A stretch of DNA of 64,000 nucleotides from Diphasiastrum complanatum (Eukaryota > Streptophyta > Lycopodiopsida > Lycopodiales > Lycopodiaceae): the NCBI GenBank assembly GCA_029204225.1, contig CM055102.1:36760585-36824584 (forward strand), given 5' to 3'. The notes beneath the pieces are model-generated. The model was not told the origin of the DNA and did no database searches. It saw nothing but the letters and a program-made list of their open reading frames with translations. Positions 1 to 9,400 of this stretch are shown here, piece after piece (positions within the stretch are counted from its first letter, which is position 1; every line of letters starts with the position of its first letter). A program made the position numbers and the translations under genes.

Positions 1-287
1 TGTTGAAGACAATGCTACTGAGGTCTTCGGCTGTTCCATGAAATCGGGCCTTGATTGAACAAGAATTCAAACCCAGATGTCGATTTTCTGGTACCGACAT
101 CTCCTACCCAATCTGCATCTGTATGGCCTTCCAGAATGTTGGCAGAGAAATAGTTTACTAAACATCTATCCATCCATCAGTCATCCTACTTTTGCTCCAC
201 TGATTGAGTAAGCAAGGTCGGGTCGAGTCGAGTGTAGAACATAGCATACATGAGTGACCCGATGATGAAGTGAAATGGATACTGCTT

Positions 288-305
288 CATTTCCTCCTTC
301 TCTAA
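288..305. repeat. SINE target-site duplication, left copy
   Basis: CATTTCCTCCTTCTCTAA, identical to 386-403 on the other side of the SINE. Confidence 0.9.
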
Positions 306-385
306 GGGTGTTGGCTCAATTGGTTATCTTGACATCCAAAGTTTCTTTGGTCTCAAGTTCGAGCCTCCCCTTGGAAACCAAGAAG
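306..385 (+). mobile_element. tRNA-derived SINE (80 bp) inserted in copia
   Basis: The insert has a Pol III A box (TTGGCTCAATTGG, 311-323) and B box (AGTTCGAGCC, 356-365) 45 bp apart, as in tRNA promoters. It is flanked by perfect 18-bp direct repeats (288-305 and 386-403), the signature of LINE-mediated retroposition. It has a very short 3' tail (AAGAAG). The 5' and 3' ends do not form an acceptor stem, so it is not a tRNA gene. Confidence 0.85.
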
Positions 386-403
386 CATTTCCTCCTTCTC
401 TAA
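386..403. repeat. SINE target-site duplication, right copy
   Basis: CATTTCCTCCTTCTCTAA, the second perfect copy. It belongs to the copia RNase H frame. Confidence 0.9.
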
Positions 404-409
404 CTTGGA

Positions 410-1302
410 TTTTGGGCATTGCTCCCTTGACAGCTTCAGACCAAGGTCGAGTGGGAAGTGGTTCGGTTTGCAATCGGCCATTCCATATTTCTCCAGCGCA
501 TTAGTTAGATATCTCTACTGACTGATGAAAATCTGTCTGCTGGATCGAATTCGAAAAATCTGAATTCCGATACAGTAGTGGGCTGGACCCATATCAGTCA
601 TCTTGTATTCATGTGCTAGCATGCATTTGGTATCCTTCAACAAATTTGTATTGTTACTAAAACTAAACAGTAATGTATCATCTACATAAAGAGTGATGAT
701 GATGAAGAAATTACAGACTTGAAATAAACATTTGAGTCTACCAAGTTTGGAGTAAAATTATTCTCGATTAAAAAAGCATTAATTTTTTGAAACCAGGCTC
801 TTGGAGACTGTTTTAGACCATACAGAGCTTTGTGAATTTTGCATACTGGCTGCTCTTTACCCTTCAGCTCGTATCCCTTTGGTTGTGACTTATAAATTTC
901 CTCTTCAATGGTTCCATTGAGAAAAGCAGTTTGGACATCCATTTGATGAACTTTGAGATCTGCTACAACTGCATAGGAAAGTAATAAACGGATTGAAGCA
1001 TGCTTGACTACAAGACTGAAGGTCTCGAAATAATCCAGGTCTGCTAGAATTTGTGAAAAATCCTTGGCAACCAGTCTGGCCTTGTATTGATTTAATTTGT
1101 CTTCAACATCATACTTCACTTTGAATATCCATTTGCATGGAATCAGATTTCGATCCTTTGGCAGCTCAATTACAGTCCACATTTGATTCTCAATCAGAAA
1201 ATCAAATTCTGAGTCCATTGCAACTTTCCACTGATCAGCATCGGGTGTTGGCATTGTCGTTGATAGTGTTGGGTTCCTGCACAAAATAACAGGCCGGATC
1301 AT
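410..1302 (-). pseudogene. copia reverse transcriptase (RVT_2) remnant
   Basis: The minus frame holds W-K-x-A-M-D-S-E, CKWIFKVKY, the HQMDVQTAFLNG motif and YGLKQSPRAWFQ (682-1302). The catalytic LYVDDT motif follows at about 675-692 after a frame break. The downstream MTDMG-x-AHY and EQCPKSK segments are readable towards 410. Typical of plant copia RT. Confidence 0.92.
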
Positions 1303-1495
1303 CCATGAATCGGGATGGAGGTTGTCTGGATCGACTTGATCTTCTGGGTTGAAATTCGATCATGTGATGTTGTTCGATATGTTGAGGTTCTGACTCATTT
1401 TCTGAGTCGGTATCAATTTTCTGATTTTCAATCCAGGAACTGTTTTTGATACATGGATTGGAATTTTCTCGAGTTTTTCCCTTGTGGTCGTAAAA

Positions 1496-2161
1496 CTAGT
1501 CTTCCACAAAAATGACATCTCTACTGGTGAATGCTTTCTGGGTGTCCAAATTGTAGAGCTTGTATGCCTTGTGATCTGGGGAGTAGCCTACGAAAATCGA
1601 TTTTCTACTTTTGTTGTCCAGCTTCTTTCTTGGGATCTGAACGTAGGCAATGCAACCAAAAACTCGAATATTTTTTAGTGTTGGTTTCAATCCAATCCAC
1701 ACCTCATAAGATGTCTTGTCATTCAGGGCCTTAGTGATGGATCGATTCTACAAATAGACCATTGTAATGACAGCTTCTGCCCAAAACTTCTTTGGAAGAA
1801 AAGCATGGGCCATCATGCTTTTGGCACTTTCAATAAGTGTTTGATTCTTCCTTTCTGCTACTCCGTTGGACTGTGGTGAGTAGGTAGTGGTGTATTGTTG
1901 ATGTATTCCACAGGCCTTGCAAAACCTTGAACTCGGTGGAGATGCATTCTCCCCCTCCATCAGAACGTAGAGCTTTTATTTCCTTTGGGTCTGATTTTCT
2001 GCAGATGCCTTGAACTGTTTGAAGAATTTGGAAGTCTCGGATTTGTTCTTCAGAAAACAATTTGCAATTCTTCGAGAAAAATCATCAATAAAAGTTAGTA
2101 AATAAAGAGTTCCCACTTGTGAAAGAAGTCTGTGTTGGGCCACAAATATCGCTATGCACAA
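1496..2161 (-). pseudogene. copia integrase remnant
   Basis: Minus-strand pieces in shifted frames show the integrase core: TFIDDFSRR near 2090, LRSDGGGE near 1960, and NGVAERKNQTLIESAKSMM near 1830. The downstream KLDNKSRKSIFVGYS segment lies near 1600. The frameshifts make it a pseudogene. Confidence 0.9.
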
Positions 2162-2259
2162 GATCTATGAACAGTATTGAAAATAAATGGACTTCTAGCA
2201 TGCTTGTTGATAATACAGCTTTCAGAAGGAGTATCGGATTTGCTAATGGACGGAAGATC

Positions 2260-2724
2260 TTAAACTAGATTCAGATTTGACATTTGCTGAATACTATTGA
2301 AGTTCAAATGGCCTAATCTGAAATGCCACAACATGTTAGTTGAATCGTAAGTAGATGTGTGAAGAGCTTGACTATTTGTGGAATAGCAATAACTAAGCTT
2401 ATAAAGATAGCCACAACGTCTACCAAAGGCTAAAATTTTTCTAGACTTGTCAAGAATGGTGCAGTCTTCTGTATCGAATTCTACCCTACCTGAATCAGTG
2501 ATTCTGCTTATAGAAAGCAGATTTTTGGTAAGGTTCGGAACATGTAACACATTGGACAACAACTTAATATCACCTCTCAAAAATTCGACCCTGACTGTTC
2601 CTTCACCTTCAATGGAATGGGACGAGTTGTCTCCAAGTTGCACAACTCTAGAATGGGTAAAAGGCTTGTAGCTTTGGAACCAGTCCCGATGGTGAATCAT
2701 GTGAAGAGTTGCTCCGGAGTCCAA
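2260..2724 (-). pseudogene. copia protease C-terminus and GAG-pre-integrase
   Basis: A 154-residue stretch starts at the protease active site DSGATLHM and continues to the GAG-pre-integrase motif LWHFRLGHLNF. The segment itself is uninterrupted, but it is cut off from gag by a stop just upstream. Confidence 0.9.
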
Positions 2725-2849
2725 ATACCATGAATCGATATCCTACAGATTTCCAACCTTGTTCATGAAAGCAGCTTCATCTTCCTCTTGTTGCTGGATT
2801 GAATGACTGGTTGAGGCAGCATTGGCTTGTTGTTGGGACTACTTCTTTC

Positions 2850-3375
2850 TTTCGTTGTTGTACTTGAGTGTTCTACAATCTTTGATGAGAGGCCAGTCCT
2901 CTTACAATACTTGTAGAACAGTTTTTGCATTGGCGAAAATGATGAAGAATTCGATCCTGAACCAGAATTTGATCCTGGACCAAAATTCGATCTTGAACCA
3001 AAATTCGATCATGGCTGCATGTTGCTATTCCTGTCAGTATAATCTAATTTTGTGGATTTCTTTGGTTTGAATTTTTGGTTTTTCTTTTTATACAAAATTT
3101 TGAGGAAGATCCATTTCTTCTAATCTCCTCTTGTAATAGCATCGAGATAATTTTTGATAAAGTGAGATGTTGTTGGTGATTAAAGCAAATGCCTTGCCAT
3201 CTCGTTGCCTCCATTTAGTGATGCTAGCTGCATCAGCCTCTGGCTTGATTTCAGTGCCATCAACTATGTCTCACAATTCTTTGGCTAGTAGGACGACTCT
3301 CACCTTGAACTTCCAAAGATGGTAGTTCTCTCCATCAAGCTTGTCAATTAGAGAAGAACTAGACATTGGATCCAT
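2850..3375 (-). pseudogene. copia gag remnant with damaged zinc knuckle
   Basis: gag begins near 3375 with MDPMSSSSLIDKLDGENYHL. A frame break follows, then further gag sequence to a damaged CCHC knuckle near 2885-2925: it reads Y-K-Y-C-K-R-T-G-L-x-x-K-D-C, with the first Cys and the His lost. An 18-bp tandem repeat (2949-3011) sits inside the linker. Confidence 0.8.
2949..3011. repeat. 18-bp minisatellite in copia gag
   Basis: Three and a half imperfect 18-bp units (AATTCGATCCTGAACCAG and variants). On the minus strand they code a 6-residue repeat of the form DRILVQ in one frame. Confidence 0.8.
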
Positions 3376-3508
3376 TCTGCTATTGTAGCAAGATCGTTGA
3401 TAGAAACAACGACATCGAAAAACTGTTGGTTGCACACTTGCTGAAATGAGGTCTTGGTAAAAACAAGACTGATAATCTACAATGAATATGCAAATTACTG
3501 AGCCACTT

Positions 3509-3520
3509 GCTCTGATACCA
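3509..3520 (-). promoter_or_regulatory. copia primer-binding site (initiator tRNA-Met)
   Basis: On the minus strand it reads TGGTATCAGAGC, complementary to the 3' end of plant initiator tRNA-Met. The LTR boundary (TGTCGAAAAT on the plus strand) abuts it at 3521. Confidence 0.9.
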
Positions 3521-3900
3521 TGTCGAAAATCAGAGAAATCGATATGTGCAGCGGAAGTGGAGCAGGTGGTCGATGGATCGGAAGTACAACAGTTACCAGC
3601 AATGCATTCAAAATGAAATCCAATACCAAATGTGCAATAGAACAACAATGTAGACAAAAACTTGCACTCTGATAATTATAAAACGAGAGTACAAAAGCTT
3701 GAAGTTGGCGCAAATCAATAGGCGCAAAAGCTTCAGTTGAATTCGTTGATGATAACTTGAAACTCGAAAAATTGAACTTGACTATTTTCAACATAACACC
3801 TGCAAGAATAACCTGATCAGTGTGTTGACTCCAATACAGATCTTCCTTGATGATTGGAAGTCAAATGATCAGTACATTGAAAACTGACATTAACCTATTT
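3521..3900 (-). mobile_element. 5' LTR of the copia element (outer end uncertain)
   Basis: The inner end is fixed by the primer-binding site. The outer end is not visible because the second LTR is outside the window. A tentative limit near 3.8-4.0 kb is set by the change to unrelated AT-rich sequence. Confidence 0.55.
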
Positions 3901-4360
3901 AATTAACTACATCCATCCTACAGTAGATAGCCGTCATTTTACAGTGAATGTATATACAGGAGTGAGTGGACTATCAATACGATATCGAAAAATTTTGACT
4001 TTTGGATATCGAAAAATCTCGAATTTTTCTAGTCGATACAGTATCAGAAAATTTTGGAAAATGTGAGTCGAGTTTCTGCTATAAAGAAATTTCGAGCCTT
4101 CCTTTTTTTTGTGTTCTTCAAATATAGGTATAAACAGGGTTTTCCAAGGTGCTCATTACCTAATGGAATTGGGCTTGAGCATGAATTCCAACATAATTTA
4201 CAATCCAAATATCATCAAATAAGATTTCAATTTAGCAAAATTAGTTTTTGAACCTATCAAGGTCATTGCAAGTTTTGCGACCAAATAGATAAACATATCG
4301 ATTCCATCAGCTTTGTTGCAAATCAATTAATAAATGGCCCTCAAGCCAACACATGCTAAT

Positions 4361-4493
4361 CACTTAAAATTTATCGTCTTTTCCAACGTCCGAAATGTGA
4401 CTTTACCAACATCCATAATTGGCTCTCGCCTGTCACTTACAATTTATCGTCTTTTTCAAAATCCTAAATGTGACTTTACCAACGTTTGTAATT

Positions 4494-4503
<10 letters not shown>
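4361..4503. repeat. two tandem copies of a 73-bp unit
   Basis: 4361-4433 and 4434-4503 both run from CACTTA(A/C)AATTTATCGTCTTTT to AATTGGCTCTC. They are about 85% alike by eye. The second copy leads straight into the CT microsatellite. Confidence 0.8.

Positions 4504-4549
<46 letters not shown>
4496..4549. repeat. (CT)27 microsatellite
   Basis: Uninterrupted CT dinucleotide run. Confidence 0.98.
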
Positions 4550-4552
<3 letters not shown>

Positions 4553-4639
4553 CCATTGCATTTGTCTTATTTGAAGCATCATTACACCATCGAACTTATA
4601 TAGATTCTTAATAGCCCCTATAAAGAAAAGTGCTTGTGG

Positions 4640-6300
4640 CAAAATTGGTGGTCCAAGCTTCAGATATTAGATTCACATTGATCATTTCTAGCATTGTTGA
4701 ACCATTGAAATGTACAACATGGTTCTAAAACAGCGGAACAGGTCCCCATTTGAGCATCACAAGTATCGACGTGCTACTTCAGCCCATTAGTAATACAACA
4801 ATCTTGTTGGTCCATCATGACATGACTAGTGAACGGACACCATCCCAAACTGCATGCAATAATTCTATGACATTCTTCAGCCATGATGCTCAAATTAATG
4901 CCTTTATTTGGTGCTTTTGATCCATATGGCTAGCATGATACATATTTGTACACAACAACAATGCTTATAGTGCTCCTCATGTTGCTTTCCTTTGGCATTC
5001 TTCGTCCGTTCAGACAGCTTTACAAAGGTCATTCTCATTCTAGCAACTATTTCATGTTGAGGCTTTTTGTTTAGCATTTACAGATTTGCAGCAACTACTA
5101 CACATGTAGCATATGCAGATTTGTGATAAATGACACAGCATTAACATTCTGCTGCGCATCGCAACATATATTTTTCTGTGGCATTTACATTAGTTACGTT
5201 TAAACATTGAGGGCCTAAACAAATATTCCCACGTTTATCATTGAGGCATGTTTTCAAAAGTAACGAGAGCTGAAGAAAACATTTGAACTATCAAGCCCAT
5301 TATTGGTCCAGAAGTCATTATTTCCATTACTTGACTATTGGGGCCTTTGCTTCAAATAAGGTTGGGGATCTTGGCCCTATTCCTACAATGGTTTCATGTA
5401 GAGTTCCCTGAAGGGCTTCCTTCATATAGATTCTACAGCTTATGATATGATGTCTATGAATATCTTTGGAGGATCTGCACAGCAGCGTTTTGTTGATTGT
5501 ATGGTGTTCTTTGTAAGAAACTTCTATTTTACTATCATTTCATTGTCTATGGTTCTTATATGATAACATATCTGCGATATGTGTTCATAACTTTTAATGA
5601 CGAAAAACTCCACTTTGACATTTGTTGGAAATCCAAATTCTAACAAGCATGAGGTCATCTACAAACTCTAACATGAAAAACATATTGAAAACTTCCAAAA
5701 TTAAGCACACCATTTTGCTCTTATTTGTGATTTTTTATCTATACAGCCTGGTTTTGATTGAAGATTGTCAGCAAAGAAAACTTCGCCACTTAAATGTTGG
5801 GAATTGCACACAGCTTGTATCTTGATGGAATCAGAAAGACATCCTTGAAAGAAAATTTTCCAGCCAAAAGCAAGTTAACATCATAAGATGTTTTCAAACT
5901 AGGCTGCCACAAAGCTAGCAGCATCTGCTAGCAAGATTGGATTATGTGATATGAGTGATAATCAATATGCACCACAGCATATTATGATTGCTTGAAAGGT
6001 GCCAAAACTCCTATATACGAAAGAGCTTCTGAAACCAAAAAAAAAAGTGAAAATCTCAAAACAGAATCTGAAAATGGCAGCCCTGTATGTGTGCAACTGC
6101 CTGAAAATTGGCTAGAGTCACCTATATGTATGGGCTTCTGAGACAAACAAAAAGAATGAAGAATCTCAAGAAGGAAGAGTATAATGCAGGTGAGTTGGGG
6201 GCAAGAACACAGTACTGAAAAAAACTCCTCCATAGGCAGTTCACAGGACAGGGGCAGAAAATCCAATTGAATGAGAAGATCTGCAGAATGTGCTAGAGCA
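4640..6300. other. intergenic DNA and NDUFAF5 3' flank
   Basis: No coding region recognised. The 3'UTR of NDUFAF5 must start at 6300 going left, but no clear polyadenylation signal could be assigned. Confidence 0.5.
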
Positions 6301-6435
6301 TCAATGTTCAGGCCTTCCAGACTCATCTACGCCTCCAAAAGCCTTCTGAATATCTGTAAAAGAGGCTGTTGCCGAGCCTCTTCTCTTTGGTTTCTGTTGT
6401 GATTCATGTGGACTCCAACCTGCCATGAATATGAT
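6301..6435 (-). CDS. NDUFAF5: NDUFAF5 exon 11 (stop codon)
   Basis: 135 nt including TGA; codes [20 protein letters not shown], then [18 protein letters not shown] and a short tail. The x-GW-x-x-H-x-SQ-x-x-x-x-RRGSAT ending is diagnostic of NDUFAF5. Confidence 0.94.
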   Translation of the reverse strand: MIFMAGWSPHESQQKPKRRGSATASFTDIQKAFGGVDESGRPEH

Positions 6436-9400
6436 CTGACAACAACAAAACTCTTTAAGATCAGAAAAGCAATAAAGAACTGTACACTGTTACCAGTATT
6501 GTAGGCTGGATAGTAGCAAAGAGACCTGGAATGTGGCTGGAACAGTCCCATCAGTTCCTCCAAACATTGACTCATAGATTGCAGCAGCCGCCAATGCCGT
6601 ATCTCTTCTCATAATCTGTTCCAAACATGCGAATTTAGTACAACCATAAAACATGCATGAATAAGATACAATGCATTGTGTACATTGATCTCCTTTCATT
6701 ATGAATAAAAACAATGAGTTTGCAAGAGATAGCTAGACTACTTTGGCAAACTCCTAAATGTAAGTGGCAATAATCTTAATGACAGCCAAAACCTTTATGT
6801 TTGCAGCTTAGTTACTCCTTGTCTCTCAATTCCTAAAAAGTTCTAACACTTGGCGTACATCTGACGAACAGATTAGAATATATGATTTTTTTCACAATCA
6901 TCGTGAGGAGCAGGCCATAAAACAATTTTGTATTGAAAGGAATAAACAGCCAAAGAACAATGATACAGATACCTGGTTCCTTTGAAGAACTGCATTTGTG
7001 TCACCCATGCACCTCAAATGCTCGATTAATTCAAATGCTGCACTAACAAACTTGGCATTTAGAATACGAAGGCTTGCTTTTTAAATATCAATAAAGGATG
7101 TTTCAGTTTTTTTCTGACAAGCATCTGATGTCTCTACATGATAACTTGAACTCGGTATGCAATATGATTATCTCAAAACCCATGAATAGAGAGAATATGG
7201 ATATGCAAATTTCGACCCCACGGAGTCCAACCAAAATCTCATACCATCAACTTCATCACGCATGCATAGTCCAATGACTAGGGTTACTTACACGTGGGGG
7301 ACAAGCCTTACTACGATTGCTTTGCACATTTCCCACGCTTCATTGTCTCTCTCAATTTAAGTCCAGATGATCCACAGCATGAGAATCACTCCATTTTCAA
7401 TATTCAGAAAAGTATCTTCCCGAAAAAGTCCATCAAAACCTTTAAATCACTGGTGTGGACCATAGTTGCCCGTTCTGGAACTTGACCAGAACTTTTTTTT
7501 TTTAATTATGTATTCTTTTAACAAAGGAAAAAAAAAAGCAATAAAAAAAATACACCGGAGATCTACGCTGGGCTCTGGAGTCATCTACGCTGGATAGCCG
7601 CAGATGGTTAAGAGATAGATATGTGCAATTGAGACAACTCCAGTAGATCAGATTTTGACAGGCTTACTCGTATGGACCAGAGGCTGTTGCATTCTGTATT
7701 ATGCTGGAGCAACTAGGGGAAGAGAGTGGAAAAACTCACCTTGGGGACTTCTGCGTGGGCTGGACCTGCAAGGCACGGAAAAGAACTTAAGAGAGCAAGT
7801 GACGGCATCAGCTGGATGGTGGCATTAGAGAGCAGACAGATTTTTTAGATACTTTGCTTTCGCTAAAAGCTGAAGATAGCCTATCTGATAATTTGCATGA
7901 AGGCCTTGCTCTCAGTGAGTAATTTTGTGAGGGGATAGATATTGATGAATGACAGGTTCAAAGAAGCTTGATTCTAACTAGATAAACAGATACAACAAGA
8001 TTTTCACAGAAAACTCTACAGATTGCTCCCATATCAAGATGTGTCCCTAAAAAGAAGGAACATGTGGCCAACAGGTGCTTTAATACCTGTTTTTTTTAAT
8101 TTAAAAAAAAAAAGTTCTGATTTAGTACATTCTGGAACGTACAGTACGTTCCGACAAAAAAAGGGTCGGAATGGGTTTCTAAGGTGTGGACAATCACATT
8201 AGCAAATCATGACAGGTGCATATCCATCAATCAACCAGGTTCCAAGGCCTTGAATTTTACTTTGGTTGGTTAGATCTGGCTGTGTTGTGGACCTTACCAA
8301 CGCAACCCGAATGCAGTCCATATATCTCCTGGTCTTGGGGAAACGAATCCAATATGCAGAGACAACTGGGATTTAAGAACCCAACTTCTTTCAGCATGTA
8401 GTGAGTTGACTGTATTTGCAATGGAGGAATCTTTCCACATACAACTTTGTGGACGGTCAACAAAAGTGTGCTCTTTATATGCCAACCATCCTACGTACAT
8501 TTGGGTTGTCATGAAGCTCAAAACTTTGGTGCCAAACAGCTTACTAATTATGCACACATTTCTTCCCTTACTAGAAGGGCAGTTCATTCAGAGCTGCGTA
8601 TTGATCTCTGATCTTATTCTCCCTTACATTAGTGTTGAATTATCCAGGACATCCTTTGTTAGGGGAAATTCCTGACGGGGGATTGGTCTCGCCAGAAAGC
8701 CCTAAAAGGGAAGGGCCCACAGGCCCTCAAAGACACGGCTACAAGGAGGTTTTACTAACAACCTAGAATCTACCATCTTTCAATCCACCTTCTAGACTAT
8801 CCACCCCTCTTGGTGAAGTTCCGGAGAGGCATCTTCCGTCCTATCTTCTTTGTTTAAATCTTGTACTCATCGGTGAAATTGGCCTTCACTACTCATCATA
8901 CAGGGTCCAAATCATCCTGGGGTATATATTCATCTCTAGGATGCTCCCTCTAGTCTTCTAAGCATATCCTTAACTATAGGGCTATCAGGGGCGCTTCCTG
9001 TGGGATCATATCTGGGTGATGTGAGCATCGACTTGAAGAAGTCCGTCTATGGTTTCCTAACTATTCGTTCATATCATGGTTTGGCCATGCTCAAGATACC
9101 ATCTAATAGGTGGGCATTCCCTCGAGGGGCCCTCCCTAAATATAGAGTATCAAGTGTGGTGGCTTGCCTAGAATGAGTGTAGTTGAAACCATCGTACCCC
9201 ACTTGAGATCTTCGAAATTACGGGTGATAGATTACTCCTTACCTCCCCTTAAGCATCGTCCTTATACCCTTTCCCTTGTAGAGGAGACATCCTTTAATCT
9301 CGAAGGATTGGTACTTTAAAGTAAGGGCGTAGGTATTAACTGATTAGGATCACGCTTATAGCTATCATCTTTAAGTTCATGTCTTAGGAATTTTGTGGTC

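Larger units (their letters stand above)
1..410 (-). pseudogene. copia RNase H region start, interrupted by SINE
   Basis: The minus strand continues the RT into the GSLMYAMFYTR segment that precedes RNase H. The frame is split by the 80-bp insertion at 306-385. Reading across the insert and one copy of its flanking 18-bp duplication rejoins EKEEM with KQYPFHF in frame. The remainder runs off the window edge. Confidence 0.8.
1..3520 (-). mobile_element. Ty1/copia retrotransposon internal region, decayed
   Basis: Reading leftward from the primer-binding site, the minus strand carries gag (start near 3375), a damaged CCHC knuckle, protease, GAG-pre-integrase, integrase, reverse transcriptase and part of RNase H. 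This is the normal copia order. The 3' LTR lies beyond the left edge of the window. Frameshifts and stops break the polyprotein at several points, so it is not coding-competent. It sits downstream of NDUFAF5. Confidence 0.9.

Noticed and set aside
306-385. Functional tRNA gene
   Set aside because: A and B boxes are present, but the ends do not pair as an acceptor stem and the segment is flanked by a target duplication, so a SINE fits better.
1484-1734. Plus-strand ORFs over the copia integrase
   Set aside because: Antisense shadows of the minus-strand copia reading frames.
4334-4642. ORFs of (Ser-Leu)n and (Arg-Glu)n
   Set aside because: Translation of the CT microsatellite on either strand.
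5425-5512. Open stretch reading STAYDMMSMNIFGGSAQQRF and on, followed by GTAAG
   Set aside because: Looks like an exon with a donor site, but no acceptor, no partner exon and no family match were seen.
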